Positions 1-8,667 of a stretch of DNA of 64,000 nucleotides are shown here, piece by piece. Source of the DNA: Pseudomonas sp. (GTDB lineage Bacteria; Pseudomonadota; Gammaproteobacteria; Pseudomonadales; Pseudomonadaceae); contig NZ_PEKX01000020.1 of the NCBI RefSeq assembly GCF_002796985.1, positions 225,197 to 289,196 of the forward strand, read 5' to 3'. The notes beneath the pieces are model-generated. The model was given only the letters and a program-made list of their open reading frames with translations. It did no database searches and was not told where the DNA came from. The stretch's first letter is position 1. Each line of letters starts with the position of its first letter. A program made the position numbers and the translations under genes.

Positions 1-323
1 TCACCGCCGACCTGCCGCGCACCGAAGAAGGCCGCCTGCATCGAAGGAATGCCGAGCTGGTGGTAGCGCTGGATATTGCGGAACTCGCGGCTGAAGGTCG
101 GCTCGCCGAGCGGGTGCTTCAGGCTGCGGGTCAGGTGGTTGCTCTGGCGCTTGAGGTAGTAGGCCGTGCCGTCCAGCTCCAGGCGGTACACGCTGCTCCA
201 GCCGCCGCGCTCGGTGTTGGGCTCGTCCACAGCCACCAGCTGCAGGTCCCACAGGGCGTCGAAGTCGGCCAGGGCGTTGCTTTCCAGCAGGGCCTGGTCG
301 CCCTCAGCAATGAAATCCTTCAC
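1..323 (-). CDS. WaaP/InaA-family LPS core kinase, N-terminal part
   Basis: This is the first 107 codons of a gene that runs off the left end of the window. The frame opens with GTG at 323, and that GTG overlaps the TGA of the upstream gene (GTGA), the usual sign of translational coupling in this operon. The translation starts MKDFIAEGDQALLES and contains a glycine-rich, Lys-containing stretch (GGWSSVYRLELDG...YYLKRQSNH) that fits the ATP-binding lobe of the Kdo/WaaP or InaA kinase family. Such proteins are cytoplasmic and are thought to phosphorylate heptose or related sugars of the LPS core. In P. aeruginosa the gene after the second kinase (PA5007 as I remember the order) is of this type. 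The catalytic loop lies outside the window, so activity cannot be judged here. Confidence 0.8.
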   Translation of the reverse strand, partial: MKDFIAEGDQALLESNALADFDALWDLQLVAVDEPNTERGGWSSVYRLELDGTAYYLKRQSNHLTRSLKHPLGEPTFSREFRNIQRYHQLGIPSMQAAFFGARQVGG

Positions 324-1054
324 TCGCGTCCCTCGAAGAAATGGACGATCTGCCGGACACGCTTCTTGTCCGACGCGTTCAATCGCTCGCGGCGCCGATA
401 CAGCAGGTAGAACGCCAGGCGCTGCGTATGGGAAAGGTGGTGCTTGGCGACCTTGTCGAGGGTCGCCAGGTCCTTGGTGATGCGGTAGCGCAGCATGAAG
501 CCGATCCAGAAATCGCCGATCGGGCAGTCGATGAAGTACACCTTGCCCTCGCCATCCACCAGGATGTTGCGCCACTTCAGGTCGTTGTGGGTGAAGTGGT
601 GGTCATGCATGGTCCGCGTGTAGCCGGCCAGTTGGCGCATGACGTGCTCGACCCAGGCGCGATCCTTCAGACGCGGATCATTCTGCTTGGCCAAGGCATG
701 CAGGTCCTCGGTGCCGACCAGCTCGCGGGTAATGATCGCGCCACGGGAGAAGCCGCCGTTGACCCGTTCCAGGCCGTAAGCCACCACCTGCGCGGTGGGT
801 ATGCCCCACTTGGCGAACTGTTTGAGGTTCTGCCACTCGGCCTTGACCCGCGGGCGCGGCAGGTAGCGACGAAAGCCCTTGCCCGGCTTGCGGTAGCGCT
901 TGACGTAGTAGCGCACGCCGTCGCGCTCCACGCGCACGACATCGGACATCGCATCCTTGGTGATGCGCTCGCCTTCGAGGGCAAACACGGCATCCAGGCT
1001 GCCGAAATCGGCGGCGAGGTGCTGGTAGTCGGCTTCAAGTACCCAGCCGGCCAT
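320..1054 (-). CDS. Second WaaP-like LPS core kinase
   Basis: A 244-residue protein kinase-fold enzyme expected to phosphorylate a core LPS sugar in the cytoplasm. The catalytic loop reads THNDLKWRNILV (H-x-D-L-x4-N) and is followed by the metal-binding Asp in FIDCPIGDF, so both key acidic residues are present. The start is taken at ATG 1054 (MAGWVLEADY), which overlaps the waaP stop as ATGA; a longer open frame upstream would lie inside waaP and is not credible. Its end overlaps the next kinase by 4 bases. In P. aeruginosa a gene of this kind (PA5008) follows waaP. The sugar substrate is not known from sequence. Confidence 0.88.
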   Translation of the reverse strand: MAGWVLEADYQHLAADFGSLDAVFALEGERITKDAMSDVVRVERDGVRYYVKRYRKPGKGFRRYLPRPRVKAEWQNLKQFAKWGIPTAQVVAYGLERVNGGFSRGAIITRELVGTEDLHALAKQNDPRLKDRAWVEHVMRQLAGYTRTMHDHHFTHNDLKWRNILVDGEGKVYFIDCPIGDFWIGFMLRYRITKDLATLDKVAKHHLSHTQRLAFYLLYRRRERLNASDKKRVRQIVHFFEGRE

Positions 1055-1860
1055 CAGAGCAGGTCTCCATATCGTTGCTTTCGGTCGTAGAGCTTGGCCG
1101 CCTTGCGCTCCATCCACGCCAGCAGCGCGGCTTCCTCGCGGAGGATGTCACGTAGCGGGCGCTGGAAGTAACCGCGCAGGAAGCGCAATTTGTCACGGCG
1201 TGTCAGGCCGATGTCCAGTGCGGAGAAGTACAGCGCCGCCAGGTCCTTGTTGCGCCAGCGGCGCGGCGTGGCGGCGCGGGTCTGGGCGCGGTGCAGGTCG
1301 ATCACCGACAGGCGCAGGGCGTCGGCGCTGATCGGCCGGTCGGTGTGCAGCAGGAAATGGCAGATGTAGCAGTCGCGGTGATTGACCCCGGCGCGGTGCA
1401 TGGTGCCGACCATCTTCGCCACTTCGGCGATCAGCGCGCGCTTCAGCCGCGGTTCGGGCGGCGTCTGCAGCCAGTCCAGCGAGAGGACTTCCAGGTCGGT
1501 GGTCGGCGCCAGCTCCTCGGTGATGATGAAGGAGTGCTGCGTGGCTGGATTTCCGCCACGCTCGCCGTAGGCCACCGAGGTCATGGTCGCCACACCGGCC
1601 TGGTGCAAGCGTTCCAGAGCGCGTTGCTCCTGACCGGCGCCGAGCACCGGGAGCTTGGCGCTGAACAGGTTCTTGACGATCTCACCCCAGCCGATACCGC
1701 GGTGGATCTTCACGAAGTAACCGCGACCTTCAACTTCGGTACGCAGCGTGCGACGGCCTTCCAGCTCGCGGTAGACCTTGCCTTGCAGGCGCTCGACTTC
1801 GGCGAACGGGTCCTTGCCGGCCCACAGGCGCTTGAACGGCTCTTTCAAATCCAGCTTCAC
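1054..1860 (-). CDS. waaP: LPS core heptose(I) kinase WaaP
   Basis: A 268-residue kinase that phosphorylates heptose I of the inner core, which in Pseudomonas is needed for outer-membrane integrity and viability. The sequence matches P. aeruginosa WaaP almost throughout: the GYFVKIHRGIGWGE ATP-site region near residue 48, the catalytic loop AGVNHRDCYICHFLLH near residues 158-173 with the essential HRD motif, and the metal-binding Asp in LSVIDLHRAQ. Length equals the family norm. It is the fourth gene of the waaF-waaC-waaG-waaP series, but it is separated from waaG by 100 bases holding an inverted pair of REP sequences, so its expression level may differ from that of waaG. Confidence 0.97.
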   Translation of the reverse strand: MKLDLKEPFKRLWAGKDPFAEVERLQGKVYRELEGRRTLRTEVEGRGYFVKIHRGIGWGEIVKNLFSAKLPVLGAGQEQRALERLHQAGVATMTSVAYGERGGNPATQHSFIITEELAPTTDLEVLSLDWLQTPPEPRLKRALIAEVAKMVGTMHRAGVNHRDCYICHFLLHTDRPISADALRLSVIDLHRAQTRAATPRRWRNKDLAALYFSALDIGLTRRDKLRFLRGYFQRPLRDILREEAALLAWMERKAAKLYDRKQRYGDLL

Positions 1861-1874
1861 GGCACAGCCCTGCC

Positions 1875-1947
1875 TGTAGGAGCGAGCTTGCTCGCGAACG
1901 GATTGGCACCGAGCATGGGGCGGTTCGCGAGCAAGCTCGCTCCTGCC
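1875..1947. repeat. Inverted pair of REP elements between waaG and waaP
   Basis: Two copies of the Pseudomonas REP core (gtaggagcgagcttgctcgcgaac) face each other at 1875-1899 and 1923-1947, the second with one late change (ctcctgcc for ctcctaca). Each copy is internally palindromic and together they form a long hairpin. Because the element lies inside an operon transcribed on the minus strand, it may attenuate or stabilise the waaG-waaP mRNA. Confidence 0.9.
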
Positions 1948-1960
1948 AGAGCAAAAGCTT

Positions 1961-3082
1961 TCATACGCGCTCCCGCAGGATCAGGTCGGCGGCGTGCTGC
2001 GGCATGCTGTAGAGATCGGCGCTGTCGGCGAAGGCCAGGCCATTGCGCGACCACTCCGAGCGCGCGGCATTGTCTTCCAGCATTTCCTGCAACATGGCGT
2101 TCAAGCGTTCCTGCTCGAAGGGCGACGGCACCACGCGCCCCGCCTTCGCCTCGTCGATGTAGTGGGCGTAGCCGCAGACATCGGTGACCAGCACCGGCAG
2201 CCCGGCCACCAGCGCCTCCAGCAGCACGGTACCGGTGTTCTCGTTGTACGCCGGGTGGATCAGCAGATCGGCGCCCAACAGGAAGCGCGGGATATCGCTG
2301 CGCCCCTTGAGAATCTGCACGTTGTCCGACAGGCCCAGCGCCTTCACTTGCAGCAGGAAGGGTTTGGGATCGTCCTGGCCGATGGCGATCAGCCGGGTGC
2401 GCTTGCGCAGCGAACGCGGCAGAGCGGCCAACGCCTTGAGGCTGCGGTCCAGGCCCTTGGTCTTGAAGCCGGAGCCGATCTGCACCAGCAGCCGGTCATC
2501 GTCGGCGAGCTTGAACTCGCGGCGGAACTCGGCGCGGATGTCGGCGGCATTGGCCGGCGCGCGACGGTCCTGGGCAATGCCCGGCGGCAGCAGGTGGAAG
2601 CGCGCCTCGGGGGTGCGGTAGTGCTTGATGAACAGCGGCTGCTGCACTTCGGAGATCATCAGGATCTCGGTCTTCGACTCCGGCGCGAACACCGCGCGCT
2701 CATAGTCGGCGAAGTGCTTGTAGCGGCCCCAGCGACGGTAGAAGGAGTTGCGCAAATTCTGCGCCTTGTCCTCGAAGCAGCCATCGGCGGCGTAATACAC
2801 ATCCAGGCCCGGCATCTTGTTGAAGCCGATCACCCGGTCCACCGGCGAGCGCGCGAGGTCCGCGGCCAGCCAGGCACTGAATTTTTCGTTGCGGCGATGG
2901 TTGAACAGCGACTTCACCGGCGCCACGCGCACGTCGAAGCCGGGCGGCACTTCGCCTTCCCAGATCGGCGTGTAGACGCGGATGGAGTGGCCGCGATGCT
3001 GGCATTCCAGGGCGATGCGCATGAAATCGCGCTGCAGCCCGCCGAACGGGAAGTACTTGTAAAGGACGAAAGCCAGGGTCAT
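1961..3082 (-). CDS. waaG: LPS core glucosyltransferase I WaaG
   Basis: A 373-residue GT4-family (GT-B fold) glycosyltransferase that adds the first hexose to heptose II of the inner core at the cytoplasmic face of the inner membrane. The N-terminus MTLAFVLYKYFPFGGLQRD is characteristic of WaaG; the C-terminal nucleotide-sugar site contains HPAYNENTGTVLLEALVAG, the E-x7-E region of GT4 enzymes. The start at 3082 overlaps the waaC stop as ATGA, which decides against longer upstream readings. Same operon as waaF and waaC. Confidence 0.96.
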   Translation of the reverse strand: MTLAFVLYKYFPFGGLQRDFMRIALECQHRGHSIRVYTPIWEGEVPPGFDVRVAPVKSLFNHRRNEKFSAWLAADLARSPVDRVIGFNKMPGLDVYYAADGCFEDKAQNLRNSFYRRWGRYKHFADYERAVFAPESKTEILMISEVQQPLFIKHYRTPEARFHLLPPGIAQDRRAPANAADIRAEFRREFKLADDDRLLVQIGSGFKTKGLDRSLKALAALPRSLRKRTRLIAIGQDDPKPFLLQVKALGLSDNVQILKGRSDIPRFLLGADLLIHPAYNENTGTVLLEALVAGLPVLVTDVCGYAHYIDEAKAGRVVPSPFEQERLNAMLQEMLEDNAARSEWSRNGLAFADSADLYSMPQHAADLILRERV

Positions 3083-4152
3083 CGAAGCGTCTCCGGGGCC
3101 AGCAGCAGTGCCTCCAGCTGGTTCGCCACGCGCTGGGGATTCAGGCGCGTGAAGCACAGAGGCTGTTCATGCCGCAGGTCGAACTGGCGCTTGTCTTCGG
3201 CCGTCGGCTGGTAGGTGCAGGTCTTCTGCAGGCAGGGCGCACACGAGGGCCAGTCGCTGGCCAGGTGCACCTGCGAGCGCCCGTAGGCGCCGGTCAGACC
3301 GGGGTTGGTCGGGCCGAACAGCGACAGCGTCGGCACGTCCAGGGCGGCGGCCAGGTGGCCGAGCCCGGTGTCGACCGCCACGCAGGCGGAAGCGCCGGCC
3401 AGTACCTTGGCCATGCCGGCGAGACTTAACTTGGGGAGCACCGAGGCGTTTTCCAAGCCTTCGGCGAGCCGTTCGGCGCGTTGCCGCTCGGCATCGTTGC
3501 CCCACGGCAGGCGGACTTGCCAGCCACGCTCGCCCATGCGCTGGGCCAGCTCACGCCAGTAAACCTCGGGCCAATGCTTGGTCACCCAGGTGGTGCCGTG
3601 CAGGAACACCAGGTACGGCTCGGTCTCCACCGCGTCCAGCAGACGATTGCGGTCCAGGCCGTAATCGCCGGTGCCGGCGGGCAGCGGGTAGTCCAGCGCC
3701 TGGGCGAACAGCTGGCGCACGCGCTCGACGGCGTGCTGGCCCCAGGCGACCGGGTAGGTACGGTTATAGAAGCGGCTGGCGGCCGGCTCGCGGGCAGACG
3801 CCTTGTCCAGCCCGGCAACCGGCGTGCGACGGCGCGCGTAGCGGGTCAGCCAGGCGCTCTTGAGCAGGCCCTGGGCATCGATCACCAGGTCGTAGTCGAC
3901 TTCCTTCAGGCGGCGTTTGAAGCGGCTCCATTCGCCACTCCTGAGGGTCTGCCAGAGGTTCTTGCGCCAGCGACGGATCGCCACCGGGATCACCTGGGCC
4001 ACGGCCGGATGCCAGGCGGGAATCTCGGCAAAGCCCTCCTCCACCACCCAGTCGAACTGGATGCCGGGAATGGCGCGGGCGGCGTCGGTCAACGCCGGCA
4101 GGGTGTGGATGACATCGCCCAGGGACGAAGTCTTGATCAACAGAACCCTCAT
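3079..4152 (-). CDS. waaC: LPS heptosyltransferase I WaaC
   Basis: A 357-residue GT9-family enzyme that transfers L-glycero-D-manno-heptose from ADP-heptose to Kdo. It starts MRVLLIKTSSLGDVIHTLPAL, the GT9 N-terminal signature with the Asp (SLGD) used in catalysis. A C-terminal donor-binding segment reads CVAVDTGLGHLAAALDVPTLSLFG, including the DTGLxHL motif. Start overlaps the waaF stop by 4 bases and the end overlaps waaG by 4 bases, so the three genes are translationally coupled. Confidence 0.97.
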   Translation of the reverse strand: MRVLLIKTSSLGDVIHTLPALTDAARAIPGIQFDWVVEEGFAEIPAWHPAVAQVIPVAIRRWRKNLWQTLRSGEWSRFKRRLKEVDYDLVIDAQGLLKSAWLTRYARRRTPVAGLDKASAREPAASRFYNRTYPVAWGQHAVERVRQLFAQALDYPLPAGTGDYGLDRNRLLDAVETEPYLVFLHGTTWVTKHWPEVYWRELAQRMGERGWQVRLPWGNDAERQRAERLAEGLENASVLPKLSLAGMAKVLAGASACVAVDTGLGHLAAALDVPTLSLFGPTNPGLTGAYGRSQVHLASDWPSCAPCLQKTCTYQPTAEDKRQFDLRHEQPLCFTRLNPQRVANQLEALLLAPETLR

Positions 4153-5192
4153 TCAGCGCTTTCCACATCCACCGGGTCGGCGACCAGTCGGTCCAGCGCC
4201 TCGATTACCGGGCGCGGCTTCAGCTCGCGCAGGCAGTTGTAGTGACCGAAGCGGCACACGCGATCGAAGCAGGGGCTGCATTCCAGGCCGAGGCGGACGA
4301 TTTCCACCTGGTCGGCCAGCGGCGGGGTGAACTGCGGCGAAGTGGAGCCGTAGACCGCCACCAGCGGGCGGTTCAACGCGGCGGCCACATGCATCAGGCC
4401 GGAGTCGTTGGTGACCACGGCACTCGCGCAGGACATCAGGTCGATCGCCTCGGACAGCGCCGTTTCGCCAGCCAGGTTCACCGACTCCTCGCGCAGGCCG
4501 GGAATCAGGCGCATGCGAATGTCTTCGCCACCGGGGTGGTCGTTCTTCGAGCCGAAGATCCACACCTGCCAGCCGGCGCGAATCTTCATCTCGGCGACCT
4601 TGGCGTAGTACTCGGCGGGCCAGCGCTTGGCCTCGCCGAACTCGGCGCCGGGGCACAGCGCCAGCACCGGGCGATCCAGGCTCAGGCCGAACTTGGCCAG
4701 CGCGGCCTCGCGGCTCTGCGGGTCGATGGCCAGGCGCGGCTGTGGATACGGTTGCGGCAGCTCGGCGCCCGGCTCGTAGGCCAGGGCCATGAAGCGCTCG
4801 ATCATCAGCGGGTAGCGCTCTTTATCCAGCGCGCGGATGTCGTTGAGCAGGCCGTAGCGCATCTCGCCCTTCCAGCCGGTGCGCCTGGGGATGCCGGCGA
4901 AATACGGCACCAGCGCCGACTTGAGCGAGTTGGGCAGGAGGATCGCCTGGTCGTACTGGCCCTTGAGGGTCTTGCCGATGCGCCGGCGCGAAGCGATGTC
5001 CAGCACGCCGTGGCCGAGCGGGAAGCTCAAGGCCTGGCGCACTTCGGGCATGCGTTCGAGGATCGGCCGGCTCCAGTCGGGCGCCAGCACGTCGATCACG
5101 CAGTCCGGATGCTGCTGCTTCAGACACTGGAAGAGTGTCTGCGCCATCACCATGTCGCCCACCCAGGAGGGGCCTACGATCAGAATTCTCAT
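4149..5192 (-). CDS. waaF: LPS heptosyltransferase II WaaF
   Basis: A 347-residue GT9-family enzyme that adds the second heptose of the inner core. The N-terminus MRILIVGPSWVGDMVMAQTLF is the WaaF signature (WVGD), and the donor-binding region contains VVTNDSGLMHVAAALNRPLVA. I place the start at 5192 because translation beyond it does not resemble the family. As the first gene of the waa series it should hold the promoter, but I could not identify one; a perfect 8-bp hairpin lies 20-40 bases upstream of the start codon. In PAO1 I recall ilvE between glnE and waaF; here only 284 bases separate them and no ilvE is present. Confidence 0.97.
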   Translation of the reverse strand: MRILIVGPSWVGDMVMAQTLFQCLKQQHPDCVIDVLAPDWSRPILERMPEVRQALSFPLGHGVLDIASRRRIGKTLKGQYDQAILLPNSLKSALVPYFAGIPRRTGWKGEMRYGLLNDIRALDKERYPLMIERFMALAYEPGAELPQPYPQPRLAIDPQSREAALAKFGLSLDRPVLALCPGAEFGEAKRWPAEYYAKVAEMKIRAGWQVWIFGSKNDHPGGEDIRMRLIPGLREESVNLAGETALSEAIDLMSCASAVVTNDSGLMHVAAALNRPLVAVYGSTSPQFTPPLADQVEIVRLGLECSPCFDRVCRFGHYNCLRELKPRPVIEALDRLVADPVDVESAE

Positions 5193-5211
5193 GCCTTTTC
5201 CAGAAACGACC

Positions 5212-5231
5212 GGGGAGGCTCTCGCCTCCCC
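5212..5231 (-). other. Hairpin in the waaF leader
   Basis: The sequence ggggaggc-tctc-gcctcccc forms a perfect GC-rich 8-bp stem just upstream of the waaF start. It is not followed by a run of U on the minus strand, so it is not an obvious intrinsic terminator for glnE; it might be a leader structure. The rest of the 284-base gap between waaF and glnE (5193-5476) shows no gene. Confidence 0.4.
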
Positions 5232-5476
5232 GTACTCCATTCATCCAGCCGCGTGGCGCGTGCCCTCACGGTCGGGTGCCGAGCATCGAATGCCGGCAGT
5301 CTAGCCCAGCCGTTCTTTCAGCCGGGCGGTTTTCGTCACTCCCTGTGACCTGGCGCAATGGCATCACGCGCCCTGCTCCTGATACCCATACAGCCACGCG
5401 AGCAACCGACAGCCTGCCCGCTCCGGCGATCATTATCCCGCCGGATGCTGGCTATTTCATGGGAAATCGCAGCGAA

Positions 5477-8422
5477 TCAGGTCAGCTCGAAGGCCTTCCA
5501 CATCTGCATCACCATGCGTCTTTCCGCATGGAAGTGATCGCCGCTCACCACGCCCGGCTGCTTCTGCAGGGACAATCGGTGCGCCGCCGCCCGGTAGGCC
5601 TTGTAGGCGTCCTGCAGCTTCAGGACATCCTCGCCGGACATCAACCCGACCCGCTCCAGCGCTTCCAGAATGCGGATGTTGTCGGTGAACTCCACCAGCT
5701 CCGGGTGCTGCCACGACCAGGCCAGGGCCGCGTATTGCACCATAAATTCGATATCGACGATACCACCGGCATCCTGCTTGAGATCGAACGGGGCCGCGGC
5801 CTCGAAGGCATTCGGCGCGGTGCCGGCGGCCGTGCTCGGGGTGCCGAGGTTGTCGCGCATCTTCGCGCGCATCTCGCTGACTTCCTTGCGCAGCTCGGCC
5901 AGGTCGCGCTGCTGGCCGAGCACTTTTGCACGGATCGCCTCGAACGCCACGGCGACCCGTTTGCAGCCTGCCAGCACACGGGCGCGCACCAGCGCCTGAT
6001 GCTCCCAGGTCCAGGCCTCGCCCAACTGGTAGGCCTCGAAGGCGCGCAGCGAGCTGACCAGCAGGCCGGAAGCGCCGCTCGGGCGCAGGCGCATGTCCAC
6101 TTCGTAGAGCATGCCTGAGGGGGTCTGCGCGGTGAGGAAGTGGATGATCTTCTGCCCCAGGCGCGTATAGAACTGCGCCCCGTCGATGGGCTTGGCGCCG
6201 TCGGTCTCGCTCTGCGGGTCGCCGTCGTGGATGAACACCAGGTCCAGGTCCGAGCCATGGCCCAGCTCCAGGCCGCCGGACTTGCCATAGCCGACGATGA
6301 TGAAGTCCGGATCGCAAGGCGTGCCGTCCACGCGGGTCGGCCGGCCGTGGCGCTGCACCAGCTGATCCCAGGTCAGAGTGAGCACCTGCTCGAGGATCGC
6401 TTCGGCCAGCCAGGTCAGGTAGTCGCTGACTTTCATCAGCGGAAGCGTGCCGGCGATTTCCGAGGCCACCACACGCAGGCCGTGGGCCAGCTTGAAGTGG
6501 CGCAGGGTTTCCATCTGCTGCTCAAGGTCGTCCTCGGGGATCCGCATCAGCCGCTCACGCAGCTCGGCGCCCAGCTCGGCGGCCTGCGGCGGACGGAACA
6601 GCCGTCCTTCATTCAATAGCTCGTCGAGCAGAATCGGGAAGCGGGCGATCTGCTCGGCCACCATCGGGCTGGCCGCACAGAGGGTCAGCAGACGCTCCAG
6701 CGCGCCAGGGTTTTCGGTCAGCAACACGAGATAAGCCGAGCGCCGCGCCACCGCCTCGATCAGCGGCAACACACGCTCCAGCAGCACGTCCGCCGGACCG
6801 CGCTCGGCGATCATGTTCAGCAGTCGCGGCATGAAGACATCCAGCCGCTCGCGGCCCAGGCGCTGCATGGCGCGCACCTGCGGGCCATTGCGCAGGTCGG
6901 TCAGGCGTTTCCAGGCCGCTGCCGGCTGGGCGAACCCGGTGTCGGCGAACTGCCGGCAGGCGGACTCCTCGTCCACCGCCTCTTCCCACAGCGGAATCCA
7001 CTCGCCGCCAATGGTGGTATCCACCTGGCCTTCTTCATCTTCGTCCGGGTCGGCGATGACCTGGCGGAAATGCCAGTCGATGCGTTCGCGCCATTGATTG
7101 GTGGCCTGGTGGAAGGCCGACCAGTTGGCAAAGCCCATGATGAAGGCAACGCGGATTCGCTCGAGCTCGTCCTCCGGCAGCATCTGCGTCTGCCGGTCGG
7201 CAATCGCCTGCAAGGCGTGCTCGGCGTAGCGCAGGAATTCGTAACCCTCGCGCAGCTCGGCGACCACCTGCGGCGGCAGGTAGCCCTGCCCTTCGAGGAT
7301 CGCCAGCACGCGCAGCAGCGGCCGCTGCTGCAGGCTGAGGTCACGGCCACCGTGGATCAACTGGAAGGCCTGGGCGATGAACTCCACCTCGCGGATGCCA
7401 CCGGCACCCAACTTGATGTTCTCGCTCATGCCCTTGCGCCGGACTTCCTGCTGGATCAGCTGCTTCATGGTGCGCAGCGCCTCGATAGCGGAGAAGTCCA
7501 GGTAGCGGCGGTAAACGAACGGGCGCAGCAGCTCCAGCAGGCGCTGGCCGGCCTCCTGGTCGCCACCGACCACCCGCGCCTTGATCATCGCATAGCGTTC
7601 CCAGTCGCGACCCTGGTCCTGGTAGTACTGCTCCAGCGCGGCGAAGCTGTGCACCAGCGGGCCGCTGGAACCGTAGGGGCGCAGGCGCATGTCGACGCGG
7701 AAGGCAAAGCCGTCGACGGTGATGGCGTCCAGCGACTTGATCAGCTTCTGCCCCAGGCGGGTGAAGAACTCCTGGTTATCCAGCGCACGCTTGGCGCCCT
7801 GGGTTTCGCCGCCCTCGGGGTAACCGAAGATCAGGTCGATGTCGGAGGACAGGTTCAGCTCGCCCGCCCCCAGCTTCCCCATGCCCAACACGATCATTTT
7901 CTGCGGCAGGCCCGAGCGATTGCCGATGGGCACGCCGAACTGCTGGCAGTGGCGCTGGTAGAGCCAGGCCAGGGACTGATCGATGCTGACGTCGGCGAGG
8001 TCCGACAGGTCGCGGCAGGTACCGGCCAGGTCGCTGCGGCGGGTCAGGTCGCGCCAGATGATGCGTACCTGCTGGCGCCGGCGGAAGCGGCGCAGGCGGC
8101 GACCCAGCTCGTCCTCGTCGGCGCAATCGACCAGCCACGCATCCAGCTGCGCACCCATCTCACCGGGCAACAGGCCACGTTCGAGCTCACCGGTCGCGGC
8201 CAGCTCCAATAGAAAGGCAGGATCACGCTGAACCTGCTCGGCAACGAAATCGCTGCCGGCGGCCACGCGGGTGAAGTCGGCATGCCGCTCATCGGACCAG
8301 CTGTCGAAACTGGCGATCTGCTCGAGGGAGAACGCGGCGATGGCAGTGCGGAAATTCTGCTCAGCCCGCTCGGCGAGGGGCTTGAGGGTAGCCGGCAAAG
8401 CGGCCAGGGACGGCAGGCTCAT
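5477..8422 (-). CDS. glnE: Bifunctional glutamine synthetase adenylyltransferase/deadenylase GlnE
   Basis: A 981-residue enzyme that adenylylates and deadenylylates glutamine synthetase in response to PII and glutamine. Two nucleotidyltransferase domains are visible: the N-terminal one with GMGKLGAGELNLSSDIDLIFGY near residues 155-180 and the C-terminal one with VGYGKSGGLELGHGSDLDLVFI near residues 705-730, both keeping the paired Asp metal ligands (D-x-D). Each is followed by the helical regulatory domain (GGIREVEFIAQ and GGIVDIEFMVQ). Length equals the family norm. It is divergent from aceE; the genes share a 245-base intergenic region. Confidence 0.97.
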   Translation of the reverse strand: MSLPSLAALPATLKPLAERAEQNFRTAIAAFSLEQIASFDSWSDERHADFTRVAAGSDFVAEQVQRDPAFLLELAATGELERGLLPGEMGAQLDAWLVDCADEDELGRRLRRFRRRQQVRIIWRDLTRRSDLAGTCRDLSDLADVSIDQSLAWLYQRHCQQFGVPIGNRSGLPQKMIVLGMGKLGAGELNLSSDIDLIFGYPEGGETQGAKRALDNQEFFTRLGQKLIKSLDAITVDGFAFRVDMRLRPYGSSGPLVHSFAALEQYYQDQGRDWERYAMIKARVVGGDQEAGQRLLELLRPFVYRRYLDFSAIEALRTMKQLIQQEVRRKGMSENIKLGAGGIREVEFIAQAFQLIHGGRDLSLQQRPLLRVLAILEGQGYLPPQVVAELREGYEFLRYAEHALQAIADRQTQMLPEDELERIRVAFIMGFANWSAFHQATNQWRERIDWHFRQVIADPDEDEEGQVDTTIGGEWIPLWEEAVDEESACRQFADTGFAQPAAAWKRLTDLRNGPQVRAMQRLGRERLDVFMPRLLNMIAERGPADVLLERVLPLIEAVARRSAYLVLLTENPGALERLLTLCAASPMVAEQIARFPILLDELLNEGRLFRPPQAAELGAELRERLMRIPEDDLEQQMETLRHFKLAHGLRVVASEIAGTLPLMKVSDYLTWLAEAILEQVLTLTWDQLVQRHGRPTRVDGTPCDPDFIIVGYGKSGGLELGHGSDLDLVFIHDGDPQSETDGAKPIDGAQFYTRLGQKIIHFLTAQTPSGMLYEVDMRLRPSGASGLLVSSLRAFEAYQLGEAWTWEHQALVRARVLAGCKRVAVAFEAIRAKVLGQQRDLAELRKEVSEMRAKMRDNLGTPSTAAGTAPNAFEAAAPFDLKQDAGGIVDIEFMVQYAALAWSWQHPELVEFTDNIRILEALERVGLMSGEDVLKLQDAYKAYRAAAHRLSLQKQPGVVSGDHFHAERRMVMQMWKAFELT

Positions 8423-8476
8423 GGTCTATCCTGAGTGGTCGGCGAGGCGCCGGCATTCCTGTCTTTTCGCGCCCCT

Positions 8477-8489
8477 GTAGTTTTACTAC
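8477..8489. promoter_or_regulatory. GntR/PdhR-type operator, site 1
   Basis: The 13-mer gtagttttactac is a perfect palindrome (gtagt-N3-actac) and contains TNGTNNNACNA, the consensus for the FadR/PdhR branch of GntR repressors. It lies in the glnE-aceE intergenic region, where a pyruvate- or lactate-responsive regulator of aceEF would be expected to bind. Site 2 is 52 bp away centre to centre, close to five helical turns. Confidence 0.6.
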
Positions 8490-8528
8490 TAACTTTTTCA
8501 GGGGGAGGGATGTATCCGTCGGCAATTT

Positions 8529-8541
8529 GTAGTAAAACTAC
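8529..8541. promoter_or_regulatory. GntR/PdhR-type operator, site 2
   Basis: The 13-mer gtagtaaaactac is the exact reverse complement of site 1 and is itself palindromic. Including flanks, 14 bases match perfectly in inverted orientation (8476-8489 against 8529-8542). Two identical operators on the same DNA face suggest cooperative binding or looping by one dimeric repressor. No regulator gene lies in the window. Confidence 0.6.
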
Positions 8542-8599
8542 AACCCGCCGGGCGTACCCCCGGAATACTTCACAAGAATTCGCCGCGTCGCCCACGAGG

Positions 8600-8627
8600 T
8601 TGACGCCGCTATCGGCAACGATCTACT
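8600..8627 (+). promoter_or_regulatory. Putative sigma-70 promoter of aceEF
   Basis: TTGACG at 8600-8605 and TCTACT at 8622-8627 are separated by 16 bases and lie about 40 bases upstream of the aceE start codon. The -35 element is a 5/6 match and the -10 a 4/6 match. The operators lie upstream of this promoter, so a second promoter near them is possible. Confidence 0.4.
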
Positions 8628-8667
8628 GGCCTCCGATTCTGGAAGCCTTTCCGCCCTGGAGCAAGCC

